Position numbers and translations under genes: made by a program. The notes below the pieces were generated by a model. That model did not search any database. It worked only from the letters and a program-made list of their open reading frames with translations, and was not told where the DNA came from. From Diphasiastrum complanatum (Eukaryota; Streptophyta; Lycopodiopsida; Lycopodiales; Lycopodiaceae): DNA of 64,000 bases. The stretch spans positions 35,068 through 99,067 of the forward strand of contig MU831875.1 in NCBI GenBank assembly GCA_029204225.1, read 5' to 3'. This document shows positions 1 through 11,997 of this stretch, in pieces; positions within the stretch are counted from its first letter, which is position 1, and the number at the start of each line of letters is the position of its first letter.

Positions 1-675
1 GCATCTAGGTGTAGGATGTTGGTAGGAACAAATTTGGCATAGATGGCAAATTATGCATTTCCACTTGTAATGCCACTATTGAGCCAAAATAGAGTAAGAG
101 GCTAAACCCGTGCCAATTAGAGTGTAGACAAGTGTAATGCCTTTGTTTGATGAATTCTAAGAGGTCCAATAGGATTTAGAGGTGGAACCATGTGAGGTCC
201 AATAGGAATTTGAGGTGTGTTTGAATATAGTCCAATAGAATTAAGAGGTGCATGGATCAATGGTCCAATAGGATTAAGAGGTGACAAAGTGTGGTCCAAT
301 CATAGTTAAGCATAGTGGTAGCTCGTGGATCTACTAGTATCATTGTACTCCTCATTTTGGATCTTATTGATTTGGTGATTGTGTGGATTTTGAGTGTCAT
401 TGAATTTCTAGCTTTCTCTCTCTACTCGAGAACTCATGATGGTTTTTCTCTCTCTACCCAAGGAGAGCAGCCTGTTTTTATTTAGAATAACTTTTGAATA
501 CTTCCCACACGTGTGAGTGAGAGTTGGAAGTGATTGAATGCATGTAGTAGTGTGTTTTGGCCATAGGATCTAAGATTGATCTTGAATCTCAATCTAGTCT
601 TGATCTTGGTGCATCTACACACCTTAGGAGATCACAAGTACATGTTGTGGACAATCCACACGTGTGAAATCAACA
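1..675 (+). repeat. Copia A 5' LTR (left end outside window)
   Basis: This is read as a Copia 5' LTR because it stops at ...CAACA directly before a perfect initiator-Met primer site (676-688). The left edge is cut by the window, so the true LTR start is unknown. It contains a five-unit tandem repeat near 163-302 and the CACACGTGTG palindrome near 508 and 657. No second LTR of this element is seen, so the element is broken. An LTR holds promoter and polyadenylation signals and does not encode a protein. Confidence 0.75.
163..302 (+). repeat. Five-unit tandem repeat inside Copia A LTR
   Basis: The core GGTCCAATAGGATT recurs at 163, 196, about 230, 262 and 293, giving a period of 31-33 bp. The units share the core followed by an AGAGGTG-like stretch and then diverge. 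The last unit is cut after GGTCCAATC. It lies upstream of the LTR end, where repeated promoter elements are common in plant LTRs, but a regulatory role is only inferred. Confidence 0.75.
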
Positions 676-688
676 TGGTATCAGAGCC
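676..688 (+). other. Copia A primer binding site (tRNA-iMet)
   Basis: TGGTATCAGAGCC is the standard plant Copia primer site, complementary to the 3' end of initiator methionine tRNA. It directly follows the LTR end. Confidence 0.9.
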
Positions 689-1429
689 TACCTAAGGTTA
701 CCATGCATTTTGATCCATTTGAGTGAAAACTATTCATCAATCTTGAGCTAGAAATTGTCAAGATCCATTTTCCTAGCTATCTTGTCCAATTTTGGATCTA
801 AAGAGATCAATAGGACATTGATTGGGTCTGACCTGGTACTGTACGGAATCAGGTGCTCAGACACGTGTGAGAAACATCCAATTTCAATTTGGGAGTTCTC
901 TTTCATGTTTGATCCAAAAATCTTGCTAGATAGCTTGTTTTGAAGCTATTTTTTCAATTTTTGATGCAATCAGTTTCATTCCATTTGGTTGAGCCAATCA
1001 AAAGTTATAAGCTTTTTAAGAGGGTTAGGTAGAGCACCTAGACCTGGGTAGACACATTTGGTTTGGTCAAGAGATTGCTTGGTTGATCCAAAATCACAAT
1101 TGTATGCTTACCAATCTCGTATATATGTGATCTAGGCATTGTTTTGATATCTTAGCCATTTTGTTTCATGCAATATCATTGTATTTGAGTCAAATTTGAT
1201 TTCTTAGTGTACTTCACACGTGCTAAGAGTGTTTGATCCTAACTTTGCCTATACTCCATCATTTGATGTGAAATAGATCTTGTTTTAGAGAGATTTGTGT
1301 AGCTAGTGAGAATCAATTCACAAATAGTTGCAAGATCTTTCATAGGAGGAGATAGTACTCTATTATTGGATCCTATTGAGAGTGTGTAGCAACATTTATT
1401 GTTCTTCATTTGAGTTTTCTTCACTTCAA
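689..1429 (+). other. Copia A untranslated leader
   Basis: This segment between primer site and gag start has no convincing reading frame. A CACGTGTG motif occurs near 860. It is assigned to the leader by position only. Confidence 0.5.
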
Positions 1430-1610
1430 ATGCCTTCAATGGGTTCATCCTTGTTGGAACCAAGTGAAAGATTGTCCACTTCAAACTATTCAATTTGGAA
1501 AATGAGGATGGAGTCCATCTTGGTCCTTCAAGACGTGATGGACATAGTTCTTGGCCTTGAAGAAGAACCTCAAGTTATTCAAGAGGTTCAAAAATACAAA
1601 AAGAGATCAA
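1430..1610 (+). pseudogene. Copia A gag, N-terminal fragment
   Basis: The frame opening at 1430 gives about 60 residues with the NYSIWKMRMES signature of the plant Copia gag N-terminus. It is clearly similar to the gag start of Copia C at 11198 (NYSIWKVRMES). Similarity stops at about 1605-1615, where the sequence changes to a pyrimidine-rich stretch and then to gypsy-type sequence. Gag would form the virus-like particle; this copy is cut off before the nucleocapsid region and cannot work. Confidence 0.75.
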
Positions 1611-1614
1611 GGGC

Positions 1615-2905
1615 AACTTCACTTTTAACCCCTCCTCCTACTCTGTTTTCGACTTTTCCGAAACATTCATTTTAACTTGCCCGATTCTTTCATCTTCCCT
1701 CTCTCCATCACCTCCTAGCAAAATAATAGGCCCATCAAAAGGCCCAGCTGACACCTACAAAGCCCGACGGGACGAGTTCCTCCAACAGCTCCACTCCCCT
1801 GGTGCGGCGTATAACTTGTTGGTCCCACCTCCTCCTAAACCTATCACCCTCACACCCCTCTCTCTAGATCATTCCATCCATGACCTTCTAGAAACTAACA
1901 CTGAAATGGGGGGTGATGATGACTTCCTAGAGGATCAACCAGATACAAGAAAATTCTCGCCCAGGCAAGACACGGACGCAGCTGAGTCGTCGACAAGCGA
2001 GTGAGCTAAAGAGAAAGATACGGGCACCAAGGCCCTAGATGATTATCTGGCGAGGCCATCCCAACCGCGTAGGACAACTTCCCCTACCAGGCCCAGAGAC
2101 AAATTGGCTGACACAAGAGAGTCAGATAAATTTGAGAGGAAATATCCTCCCAACATGAGGGGAGGCAAAGAAGACATCGATCAAAGCCAATACTCCACCA
2201 GGGTCGAGATCATTGCCGCATTGCAATCGCAACCAGAATGGCGGAATAAAGTCCTGAAGGATAGAAGGCGACTCCAAGAGTATCTGAAGGCACTGGCATG
2301 GAAGCGAGTGAATCCCTTCTACATGCCACTCAAATGCAAAAATCCATAGCCGGTGGAAAAGTCACGAGTAGAGGTGGTAAACTGGCCAGTCATTCCGGGA
2401 ATTTCAGAGAGAACCTCCCCAGATGATCTGAGACTGCAGTTACTCGACTTCGGGCATAAATACAAAACAAGTGCCGATCTTTGCGTGCAAGAAAGTGCCC
2501 AGTATTGCAGATCCATGGCCTCTCTGATGCATCAAGATTGTTTTTGGGATCGAGGCTTGGAGCCCATCAAAATCAGCCCAAATGTAGCCCTCCAGTCGGA
2601 AAAAGACCATGAGATGATGGTCAGGCTATACTACAGAGCGGCCTTCATGTCCTCACACTATGTGACCATGGTGGAAGACTGACAGGAAATGGGCTTCGTG
2701 GAAAAGGTAAGAGAATATCTGGGGCTGCTCAATTTTGGAAGTAAGCTTCGCTTCCAAGTTTTTGAAGCCTTGGGACGAAAGATGAGCGAGAGAAAACAAA
2801 TGGCACGACAAGAGGCAAGCAGGACTCGCAAGAAGTTCTCAGGAAGGCTGGAATGTAGCGGCTAATTGAGAGACTTCCAATTTTGAAAATAATAATAATA
2901 ATACA
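1615..2905 (+). pseudogene. C-terminal part of gypsy env-position ORF (second copy of an unknown domain)
   Basis: Two open stretches (2104-2349 and 2353-2682) lie in adjacent frames and are followed by a further open stretch to about 2865. Together they encode a domain with PEWRNKV, RVNPFYMP, NWPVI, CFWDRGL and LYYRAAFM blocks. The same blocks in the same order (PTWRITV, RVDPYYVP, NWPII, KWDDCL, LYFCAAMM) occur at 26300-26790 in the env-position ORF of the intact-order gypsy element. It lies just upstream of a polypurine tract and LTR, as there. Stops at about 2347 and 2680 break it. The function of the domain is unknown to me. Confidence 0.6.
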
Positions 2906-3012
2906 TTTGCGGATAATAAGCACCTAGTTTTACGAAAGTGAACGAAGATCCACGCTTTTCCAAGTGCCAAGTGAAAGACATCACCGGTGTTGCAGTGGGT
3001 CCTGCAATAGAT

Positions 3013-3639
3013 TAGGGGTGGATAATGTTAGCAGATTCCAGAGAATCCCTAGATGTCGAGCCAAGCCAAAGACACAGAATACCTCTCACCCATGACCGAG
3101 GAGGTCTCAGAAGGAGGAGAGCAGAAGAAGCTGAGAGCCGAGATGAGAGCCGAGATGAGAGCCGAGAAATTACTAGCTAGGATGACAGTGAATGGTGTAT
3201 CCCAGAGAAGGAACGACCATGTAGGAGCTAGTCATATTTCCTAGGCCTTGTAAATAAATGTAGACCCCCCTTAAATTAGTTAGATTGAGCCACCTTTTGA
3301 TGGTGGCCTTTAGTAGAAGGGCAAATTCCACATGTAATTTCTAATTTGGTGGAATTGCCACTTGGGCTCCACATGGGCAGCCTTCTTGCTTATTTAAGGG
3401 CTCCCCTCTCTTGTGAGGGAGCTATGAATGTATTGTCAAGTTCTCTTGAGCAAATAAAGAGGTCCTCCACGAGTTCTTGATAATTGCTAAGCTCCTTGTT
3501 CATGGCAATGTTTTTGAGTGAAGTTTTTATGAGCATGCTTGATTTTCTTGTATTGTGGATTAACTAGGATCTTGTTTTCTTGTTTCTGACTTAGTTGTGG
3601 ATTAGGATTCATTTCTTGTTTGATACCCTAACTTTAACA
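3013..3639 (+). repeat. Polypurine tract and putative LTR of a gypsy-type element
   Basis: A purine tract (about 3013-3025, AGGGGTGGATAA) is followed by TGTTAGC at 3026. This parallels GGTGGGGGATAC then TGTTGAA at 26967-26985 in the complete-order gypsy. Inside are a TATA-like TATTTAAGG near 3391 and AATAAAG near 3452. The right boundary at ...TTTAACA (3639) is a guess from terminal symmetry. Everything 5' of about 1615 in this element is missing. A short frame at 3053-3244 with a tandem RAEMRAEMRAE stretch is probably not a gene. Confidence 0.5.
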
Positions 3640-3654
3640 TCTAACTTAATAGGT

Positions 3655-3701
3655 CATTGGATCCACCCTAACTTGGGGTCAAGATCTCGAGATCCCAAAA
3701 T
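3655..3701 (-). repeat. Old Copia C-family LTR, left half (split by Copia B)
   Basis: Reverse-complemented, this stretch matches the Copia C LTR around its GGGATCTCCAAGATT and CCCTAACTTGG blocks. It continues directly from the piece at 15813-16038 if Copia B is removed. How far it extends left of 3655 is unclear. Confidence 0.55.
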
Positions 3702-3953
3702 AGTTAAAATAGCAATGATCGACTTATACAGTGCTTTCTTATTTCGACGGCACCACGTGTGCTTAGCTCTAGAGTTATCGGGCCATCTTTCTTTTACGAG
3801 CCCTTTGAGTGTTTTTAAGGAACTCATCTTTGTACTTACAAGTAGTTTTTTGAATATATAGTTTGAAGAGAGCAATTCTGAATTCTTGTTGCACTTGACG
3901 TTGTGCTGTGGTGATTGATTCGGTTGGGTGTTTTCAATTGTGTTTTCTTAACT
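3702..3953 (+). repeat. Copia B 5' LTR
   Basis: About 252 bp, matching 15576-15812 apart from a ~15-bp length change near 3870-3890 and scattered substitutions. The ends read AGTTAA...TTAACT, an inverted repeat that is not the usual TG...CA. A CACGTGTG motif lies near 3754. Confidence 0.85.
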
Positions 3954-3965
3954 TGGTATCAGAGC
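3954..3965 (+). other. Copia B primer binding site
   Basis: TGGTATCAGAGC abuts the LTR end and matches the initiator-Met tRNA primer site. Confidence 0.92.
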
Positions 3966-5224
3966 CCTTGGTGGCTGGAATCACCGGACAAGAACAGAGA
4001 GCTGCGAATTCACGACGGTTTGTTGGCTAGGAAGCACAAAACCGAGTCTGTGGAGATTCGTGGAATGGCTCAAAACTGTAAAAAGGATTCAGAGACAGGA
4101 AGTTGTTGGTTGAATTAAAAAGCAAGCAAGTTTGAAGCTGAAAAATTCTTCTAGAGGGATGCTTGGCGTTTGTGATTGGTTTGAATCCAATCGAATACCG
4201 TTTGAAGAGCAGTTTGGAGCAAAAGATAACCTACAGTAGGGCGACCTCAGTCAGTTAGGAGCTGCAAAGGGAAGCTCAGGGAAAGCCTAAGTAAAGCTCA
4301 ATATATTCTTCTCTTCAAAATTGCTAGGGTTTCAAGGGATAAAATCTGAGATATCTCCTTGTAGGAGGACGTTTTCAAAGTTGTGAGAGGCTGTGAATGG
4401 GCGTCCTGGTAGCGCAATTCAGCAGTAGGGAGGCCGCGACTGTCTATGGAGGAGGAAGGCAGCTAGTTTGATTCATGTGGAGCTGCCATAGCCCGTGAAG
4501 GAGAGAGAAAACTCCATCGCTGGAAGAGAGAGGAGGAGGAGAGGTCGCGGGAGCTGTCGCGCGCTCAGTCCTAATCATCAGCTAGCGGCCCAAAGTGTTC
4601 AGTGCTTTGAAGGCCTTTGATCAATGCACAAAAGCGTTGACAGTCGTCCGATCTTGATTCATACAGATCGACGATGGTCATTTCACAACAGGTGGGTCGT
4701 TGGATCTAAAGGATCCGTTTGATTGAAGTGAAAAAGTCTGAAGGGGTCTGAAGTGCAAAGTGCATTGCAACTTCATTAAAAATCTTCAAACTGCAAAAAA
4801 TTGTTGGGTCCCAAGTCTTTGAAGGGTGAAGTCTCTTCACAGTGAAGAAACAGTTCAAAAACCCAAATTGCCCTTATTTTCACCTCCTTTAGCCTATTTT
4901 GACCAAACGAAAGGCTATAGCCTCCAAACGAAGGGCACCCTGACTGTACCTGCAAGTACGGTACACCAAAACAGAGTGATTGCTATGGAGAAAGTGTTCA
5001 AAGTGCACCAGAAGTGGTTTCACCATTCCACTGGGCAAGAAGCTGGGAGTTGGTGACGTGAAGCATTTTGGAAAACGACGCCAGTTTGGCTTTCAATTTG
5101 GCGAAAGAGCGACGGGTGGCCTGGTAAGCTAAAAATTGCAGGTCATTATTATCGATTTCTGACATCACAGTTGGCTCTAGCATACACTTTATAGCCTACA
5201 GGTGAAGTTTTAAGCAGTTCGGAG
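3966..5224 (+). other. Copia B untranslated leader
   Basis: About 1.26 kb lies between the primer site and the gag start, with no coherent reading frame or recognisable motif. It is assigned to the leader by position. Confidence 0.6.
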
Positions 5225-6016
5225 ATGGCAAACATCAATGAGGCAATTTTGGGCGATGCAAGCAAACTTGATGGGGCTTCTAACTACAACATCTAGAAAT
5301 TCAAAATGAAGAGCATTTTGATGGAAAAAGAGTTGTGGGAAATCGTGGCAGGTATTGAAGTCTGACCAAATACCACTCCAAGTGACATAAGGGCCTTTGA
5401 TAAAAAGGCACAGAGAGCATTATCCTTGATCAATCTTTGAGTGAAAGACCATGTGATCACTCACATAAGTGATGCCACAATGGCTAGGGGAGCTTGGGAA
5501 GCTCTTAGAATGCAATTTCAAACTTGCAATCCAGCTCGAGCCATGTTCTTGAAGTCGAGATTGAACACAATAAGGATGGAAGAAAATTAATCAGTGGGAT
5601 CCTTCTTCACCAGGACAAGGGAGCTGAGAGATCAATTTGTGGCGATTGGAGAACCAATCAAAGATATTGAATTGGTACATACCACAATGAGCGGTGTCTC
5701 AGAAGGGCTACAGATGTTTGTGAGCGGCATTGCTTCGAGGGAGAGGTTGTCTACTTTTGAAGACTTCCACGGAATCATGTTGCAAGAAGAGCAGCGTCGC
5801 GAAGTGGTGAAGTCAAGACAAACCCCACAAGAGGATCAAGCCTTGCTTGCTAAAGGCAAGCAGAAAGGATGGAAAAGGATTAATCCAAGGATGATGATGA
5901 CGAAGGAGAATCGTCATCAAAAGAGAAAAGGAAGAAGAAAGAAAAATGTTACTATTGCCACAAACCGGGCCATTGTGCACGCGAGTGTTACAAAAAGAAA
6001 GCAGACATAAAGGCGG
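5225..6016 (+). pseudogene. Copia B gag
   Basis: A single frame from the ATG at 5225 encodes a Copia gag: an N-terminal KLDGASNYN-type start, the ARGAWEALRMQF block, and the LRDQFVAIGEPI block. It has four in-frame stops (near 5297, 5362, 5439 and 5588: TAG, TGA, TGA, TAA). The nucleocapsid zinc knuckle (CYYCHKPGHCAREC, CX2CX4HX4C) at about 5947-5990 lies in another frame, which runs on into protease. Gag would make the particle shell and bind the RNA; this copy cannot. Confidence 0.85.
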
Positions 6017-6567
6017 GAAAAGTGACTCAACAAGGAAACATTGCCGAAGATGATGGAGAAGATGACGAGACAAGTGTTTTCTCATCGGCATTGGCATCCC
6101 AAGTTGACGATGGTGCCAGATGGTTCATAGACTCAGGCGCCACAAGGCATATGATTGAAAAACGTGATTGGTTTGAAAAATTCTCACCAATCCATGATGG
6201 GGATAAGGTCACTCAAGCCAATGGAGAGGAATGCCAGATACAGGGTGTGGGAAATGTACCTGTGCAATTTTCTGATGGCAAAATTAAAAACATCCCTAAT
6301 GTACTTTATGTTCCTGGACTCAAAAAGAGTTTGCTTTTTGTTGGTGTAATGGCAAATCAACATCTTAAAGTTGAATTTGTCAAGGATGGATGCCTTATGA
6401 AGGATACTTACCATAATCACAAAGTGGTGGCGAAGGGTTATAGAGATAGTAATTGTGGCCTTTATAAATTGGATGCTGCAAAACCAGGTGAATATGGTTT
6501 GGCTATCTCAACAGCATCTCAATCGGAGTTATGGCACAGAAGACTTGGTCATTTGAACTATGGGAGC
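5944..6567 (+). pseudogene. Copia B pol, part 1: zinc knuckle, protease, start of integrase
   Basis: The frame starting at the zinc knuckle (5947) runs into an aspartic protease with FIDSGATRHM at about 6124 (DSG active site). It then reaches the integrase zinc-binding start, LWHRRLGHLNYG, near 6525. It is open to the insertion point at 6567, where Copia C begins. Reading resumes at 12692 or just after. In the intact element this is a polyprotein cut by its own protease. Confidence 0.88.
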
Positions 6568-7249
6568 TGTAAAAATTACAGCAAATAAGGATCCTAAAGC
6601 ACTTGAAATGATGAGGGAAACAATAGATTATGATTTCATAATATTAGCACAAGTTGAACCATCAAAATCCATCAAAAATCTATGCTTGAACCTCACTAAA
6701 TGGCCCAAATCCTTGAAGAAGGCTTCACACGTGTGAAAGTACGGCCTCCCACAGTCTGAGTATTGTACACCAGACCTACATTCAATCCTATAATCATTAG
6801 TAATCACAAGTACTCAAACAATTATGAACATAGAGAGCAATTGCACCATTATGAGAGAAAAAACATGAAATTGCTTGATTGATTTTGGTGAGATATCATC
6901 ACCTATATATACATGATCCATCACGGTTTTGGGCAGGTATGAGTAGCCCTAAACCTATCCCTAATGCTAATTTTGGTGGATCTTTCATCCCTACCAAGTT
7001 AGGGTTGGAATCTTGGAGATCCCTCAACAATGCAAAAATTACCAAAAATAGCTCCTATTTTTTCTCCCTTGTATCTAAGCATAATTTGGACTCGTTCCAA
7101 AGGTTCTAACACTTAGGTCTACTTGAGAACATCCTTATGAATGGAATCCTATGCTATTTGGCACGTGTGACAAGCCACATCATGACCATCTAGCTATTTA
7201 CAAGTCATATGACCAAAACTAGTCAATCTAGAATTGTGAATTTTTAACA
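6568..7249 (-). repeat. Copia C 3' LTR
   Basis: On the - strand it runs TGTTAAAAATTC...TTTTTACA. It is 682 bp, matching 12010-12691 with six substitutions. It holds the 14-bp palindrome TTCACACGTGTGAA near 6728 and a TATATATA box near 6905. Confidence 0.95.
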
Positions 7250-7262
7250 CTCCTCCTCACTA
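7250..7262 (-). other. Copia C polypurine tract
   Basis: Reverse complement GTGAGGAGGAG lies directly before the 3' LTR and is the expected plus-strand primer. Confidence 0.85.
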
Positions 7263-7263
7263 T

Positions 7264-10200
7264 CTAGCTTGGTTCAATCATTGCTTTACTAATCACTCCA
7301 AGTGATGATATGAACTTCATAAAAGGTGTCTTTTGAAGTGGTTTAGTAAGTAGATCAGCTACACATTCATTGCTTGGAACATGCTCCAAAGCAATCTCCT
7401 TGGCTTGCACCATTTCTCTCACAAAGTGATGGCATATCTCAATGTGCTTAGATCTTGCATGGAAGATTGGGTTAGATGCAAGGTGTTGGGCTGATATTTT
7501 GTCATTGTAGATGATTGGTGCCTCCTCTGAATCCATGATCTTTAGTTCCACCAATAATCTCTTGATCCAAAGTACCTCCTTTGTAGTGGTTGTCAAAGCT
7601 TTGTACTCGGCCTCGGTTGAAGATAGAGATATAGTTTCTTGCTTTTTTGAAAGCCATGAAACCACACCTTCTCCTATGAAAGTTGAATAGGCACTTGTTG
7701 ATTTCCTATCCCTCTTGTCCCCTGCAAAATCTGAATCACTAAATGCATGAAGGTTAATCACATCTCCTCTATATAGAATCCCAAAATCCAATGTACCCGA
7801 GATGTATCTTAGAATCCTCTTAGCCTTTTTCCAATGGATATTCAATGGCTTTTGCATGGATTGGCTCAACCTACATACACTAAAGCTTTATAGTGATCCA
7901 CATTAAGGAACCTATAAGTTGCCTAAACAAAGTGATGTCCATGAAGGATCTTTCATCATCTTCATTTGGCACTTTTACATCTTGCTCCATTGGTGTGTCA
8001 ACACTTTTGCATACTTCCATCTTAAACTTCTTCAAAAGACTTTGAGCATAGTTTACTTGACTTATAAAGATAAAATCAGACCCTCTAAGTACTTCTATGC
8101 CTAAGATGAAGTGAAGACACCCTAGATCTACCATCTTGAACTCTAAGGATAGATCTATCTTGATTTTTTCAATACCATCAACACTATTTCCACTAATGAT
8201 GATGTCATCTACATAAATGAGTAAAAGTACAATACCAACATCATCAAACTTAATGTAAAGAGTGGGATCATATTCACTTTGAACAAAAGAAAGTGAAATA
8301 AGATAGCAATGTAGTCTTGAATTCCAAGATCTCGAGGCTTGCTTCAAGCCATAGATGCTTCTTTGGAGATGGCATACTTTGTTCTCCATTCCATGCTTGA
8401 TGAACCCTTGTGGCTGCTCCATATAGATATCCTCTTCCAAAAAACCATTCAAGAAAGCATTAGAGACATCCATTTGACATAGAATCCATCCAAAATGTGA
8501 TGCAAGTGCAATGATTAGTCTTATTGTGACCATCTTGGCCACGGGTGCAAAAGTTTCCTCATAGTCTATCCCTCTCTTGAGCATAACCTTTTGCAACTAA
8601 TCTTGCTTTATGTTTGTTAACACTCCCATTTTCATTCAACTTAAGCTTGAAGACCCACTTGCATCCTATTACATTCCTTTGAGGTCTCTCAACAAGCAAC
8701 CAAGTTTCATTCTCAATCAAGGCATCATACTCATCCAACATAGCTTTATACCATTCTTTGGAGTTCAATGCATCTTCAACATTAGACGGTTCTTCAAAAC
8801 TAGATAAAGCATAAGAAGTGGATGAGATACCCTCAATTTGCTGTCCTTTGCCTTGATATGTGAGCCTTGATAGCTCCACTTTTGCCCTTGAAGATCTCCT
8901 TGGTGTGATAGGTGGGTTTGGTGCTTGCTCCTCCATGAGCTCCTCCTCAAAACCACAATCTTGCTCCTCGGCCATCTTCTTCTTGATTGTTGGAGCACTT
9001 GAGCCTTCTTCAAGCATATGCATATGATGTTCATCAAAGATGACATCCCTTGAAACAACAAATTTGTTCAAGGATGGGAGATAGACTTTGTAGCCCTTGC
9101 TTGAGCTTGCATATCCAAGCATGATCCCTCTTGTGGAAGATGGATCCTCCTTGGTTCTTGTTTCCAATGGCACATGCACATAACATATATACCCAAAAAC
9201 TTTCAAGTGATTAAGATTGGGTTTCTTTCCATACAACATCTCATAAGGAGTTTTGCCTTCAATTGCTTTGCAAGACACCCTATTCATCAAGTAGTTTGCA
9301 CATACAAGAGACTCACCCCAAAAGGATTTGGGCAAACAAGCATCTAATCTTAAAGCCTTAGAACATTCACATAATGTTCTATTCCTTCTTTTAGCAACTC
9401 CATTTTGTTGAGGAGTGTAAGGACAAGAAGTCTCTTTCTTGATCCCTTCCTCCTCACAAAAGGCCTTGAACTCATTGGAGATGAATTCTCCACCATTGTC
9501 ACTTCTAAGAATCTTGATGCTATGATTATGATGCTTTTCCACAAACAACTTGAACTTTACAAAAGTATCAAATACTTGAGACTTGAAGGAAAGTAAGAAC
9601 ACCCAACAATATCTTGAGTAGTCATCAATGAAGGTTAAAAACATGGATGAACCTCCATTAGATTTGGTGCTAGCAATGTGCACATCCGAGTGTATGAGTT
9701 CAAAAGGATGAGATGACTTTGTGATGGAGTTAGGAAACACCTTCTTATGTGCCTTGGATAAGGCACAAGCTTCACAAACCTTGTCTTCCTTCCCAATAGA
9801 CCTTGGTAGGCCTAAAGCATACTCCTCCTTGATCATAGCCTCCATGGAACCCGAGTTGAAATGTCCAAGTCTTTTGTGCCATAAAGTAAAGGTAGATATC
9901 TTGCTCTTCTCGGCCAACATGACAACATTAGTATCCACAAATGCATCCAGCTTATAAAGTTTGCCAAGTCTAGTGCCCTTAGCCACTATCTTACCCTTCT
10001 TCTTGATGAAACATTCATTTGAAGCAAAGTCAACATTGAAACCATTGTCTACCATTTGGCCAACACTTAGTAGATTCTTTGTTATTGTAGGAATGTACAA
10101 AACACCTTCTATGTTGATCTTTTTGGAAGATCCTAAGCAAAGGGGAATGCTACCAACTCCTTCAATCTTACAAGCTTCATCATTTGCTGTATAGATAGAC

Positions 10201-10335
10201 TTTATAGGTCCATCATAAGATAAGAGAGAAGAGAAAAACTCCCTTTTACTAGTCATGTGTGAACTAGCACCCGAGTCAATCCACCAAGGCTTGTTGAAGA
10301 AAATATGGACATCATGAGAGAGTCCTCATGTGAAC
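7264..10335 (-). pseudogene. Copia C pol: protease, integrase, RT, RNase H
   Basis: Protease WWIDSGASSHM lies at about 10260-10300. The long frame 8559-10256 carries the integrase zinc-binding site (LWHKRLGH...CEACALSKAH), the core (HSDVH, FIDDYSRY, LRSDNGGEF) and the start of RT (KWVFKLKLNENG). NGVAKRRNRTL has Lys in place of the catalytic Glu. A frameshift near 8560-8596 passes to 7880-8596, with RT YVDD near 8205. A second shift near 7875 passes to 7264-7869, RNase H (RKSTSAY, SSTEAEYKA). Two shifts break the polyprotein. Confidence 0.92.
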
Positions 10336-10384
10336 TCTCCTCCTCCTCCTCTTTGCTCATGTTGGCTTGGCTTTGATCTTGCTT

Positions 10385-11198
10385 CCTCTTGAAGCATTAC
10401 GAGGCATAATGCCCCATCTTGCTACAATAGTAGCACTTCACCTTTGATTTGTCCTTCTTGACTTTGGTGGTTGATGGAGATGCCTTTGGGGGTCCTTCTT
10501 GATCCTCAAGCTTTGTAGACTTCTTGAATGTTGATCCTTTGCCTTTGGACTTGCCTTTGCCTTTGGTGAAGAGAGCTTGGTCATCTCCACCTTGGATGGA
10601 AAGCCTATCCATCCTCTCTTGCATTTGGCTCCTTCTTGATTCCTCGGCCATGAGTGTGCCTTGGAGTTCTTCAAGTATGGGTAGCTTACCCATAATTGCA
10701 TATCCCTGAACCAAATTGTCAAATTCAAAGCTTAGTCCATTCAATATGAGTTGAACAAGCTCTTCATCCTTGATAGGGTCACCTATAAAGGCTAGCTCTT
10801 TGTTCAATTCCTTTACTCTTAGGACAAAAGTATGTGCACTCTCTCCTTTCTTTTGATAGCTTCTATAGATTTGATTCTTCAAAGCTAACATTCTAGTTTG
10901 GTTCTTGGATTCATAGACCTTTTGCAAAGTCTCCCAAGCATCTTGAGCTGAAGTGCAATCTCCTACCTCTCTTAAGAGGTCATTTGCAACATTCATTTTT
11001 ATGCAATGTAGTGCAACATTGCAACTCGATGTATTTGGCTTTTTCTTGAGGATGAATAGGTTCACCCTCCTTACCATTTACAATTTCCATCAGAACTTGC
11101 ATGATCATGATAGATTCCATTCTAACTTTCCATATGGAATAGTTAGTTTTGTTGAGCCTTTCATTAGTATCCAAAAGATATGCATTTATAGATGCCAT
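10385..11198 (-). pseudogene. Copia C gag
   Basis: The start at 11198 gives NYSIWKVRMESIM, the plant Copia gag N-terminus. A frameshift at about 11020-11077 moves to the frame ending at 10397. That frame carries SAQDAWETLQ, FVLRVKELNKELAFIG and the zinc knuckle CYYCSKMGHYAS. A TAA stop falls inside the knuckle just before its last Cys. Length, about 270 residues, is normal for Copia gag. Confidence 0.9.
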
Positions 11199-11997
11199 CT
11201 AGTCTCCTAATCAAGGACTTGACACAAATGAAGGTTACTTCTATTGATTTGATTGAAGGTCTACCTTATCCCACTTCTTAGGGACCTGAAAAGATCAGTA
11301 ATAGACTTCCTATAAAGATCTAAGAATGATCTCTAACAAAATCAAATCATAGAATACTAGAAACAATGCACTTGCTTGATTGAAGTAGACAATACTAGTA
11401 GAATTGCCCCTCTTTCTATAAAGAACATTAAAGCTTCCAAATGATCTGATCAAGAGTGAATTTCAGCAACCTAATATACTTTCAAAATCACTTGTAAAAG
11501 ATCTAAATGGAACTTAATGAGGATGCAACACAATCTACTATTCAATCACAAGCAAAAAATGATCAAAATTGATGAAAAATTGATCTAATTTGGTGCATAA
11601 GTCAAGCAATGGTTGGACTGAACCTAAATCACTTTAGGAGGTGTCTACTACACCTTAGAACAGCCTTGAAGAGTTCCCAAAACTCTGATCTTCCCTCTCC
11701 TTGAATGCTAGAAAGCCTCCTCTATGAAATCACCTCCAAAACTTGCTTAGAAATCAATGCTTGGAGCAAGCAAAACTTGCTATCTTGGTAATGTGAATTG
11801 AATTCAACTTTGCCTCTGGTTTTAGACACCTAAACACCTGCAAATGAAGTCACACAACACCAATCTCCAATGTATTTGACTCACTTTGAGTTCTAGAATC
11901 AATACTAGATGCTAAGATCCAATCTACACAAGATTTAGATCAAAAATTGTGATCAAATTGAATGAAAACCAAGGATTTAGCTCATTTCAGCCTTTAG
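11199..11997 (-). other. Copia C untranslated leader
   Basis: About 800 bp between primer site and gag, with no coherent frame. Its position and size resemble the leaders of Copia A and B. Confidence 0.6.

Noticed and set aside
6879-7109. 76-residue frame, repeated exactly at 12321-12551
   Set aside because: It is inside the two Copia C LTRs. The duplication is the LTR pair, and the frame has no protein features.
8610-10194. Several + strand frames opposite Copia C pol
   Set aside because: They are shadows of the - strand pol frame, with no motifs of their own.
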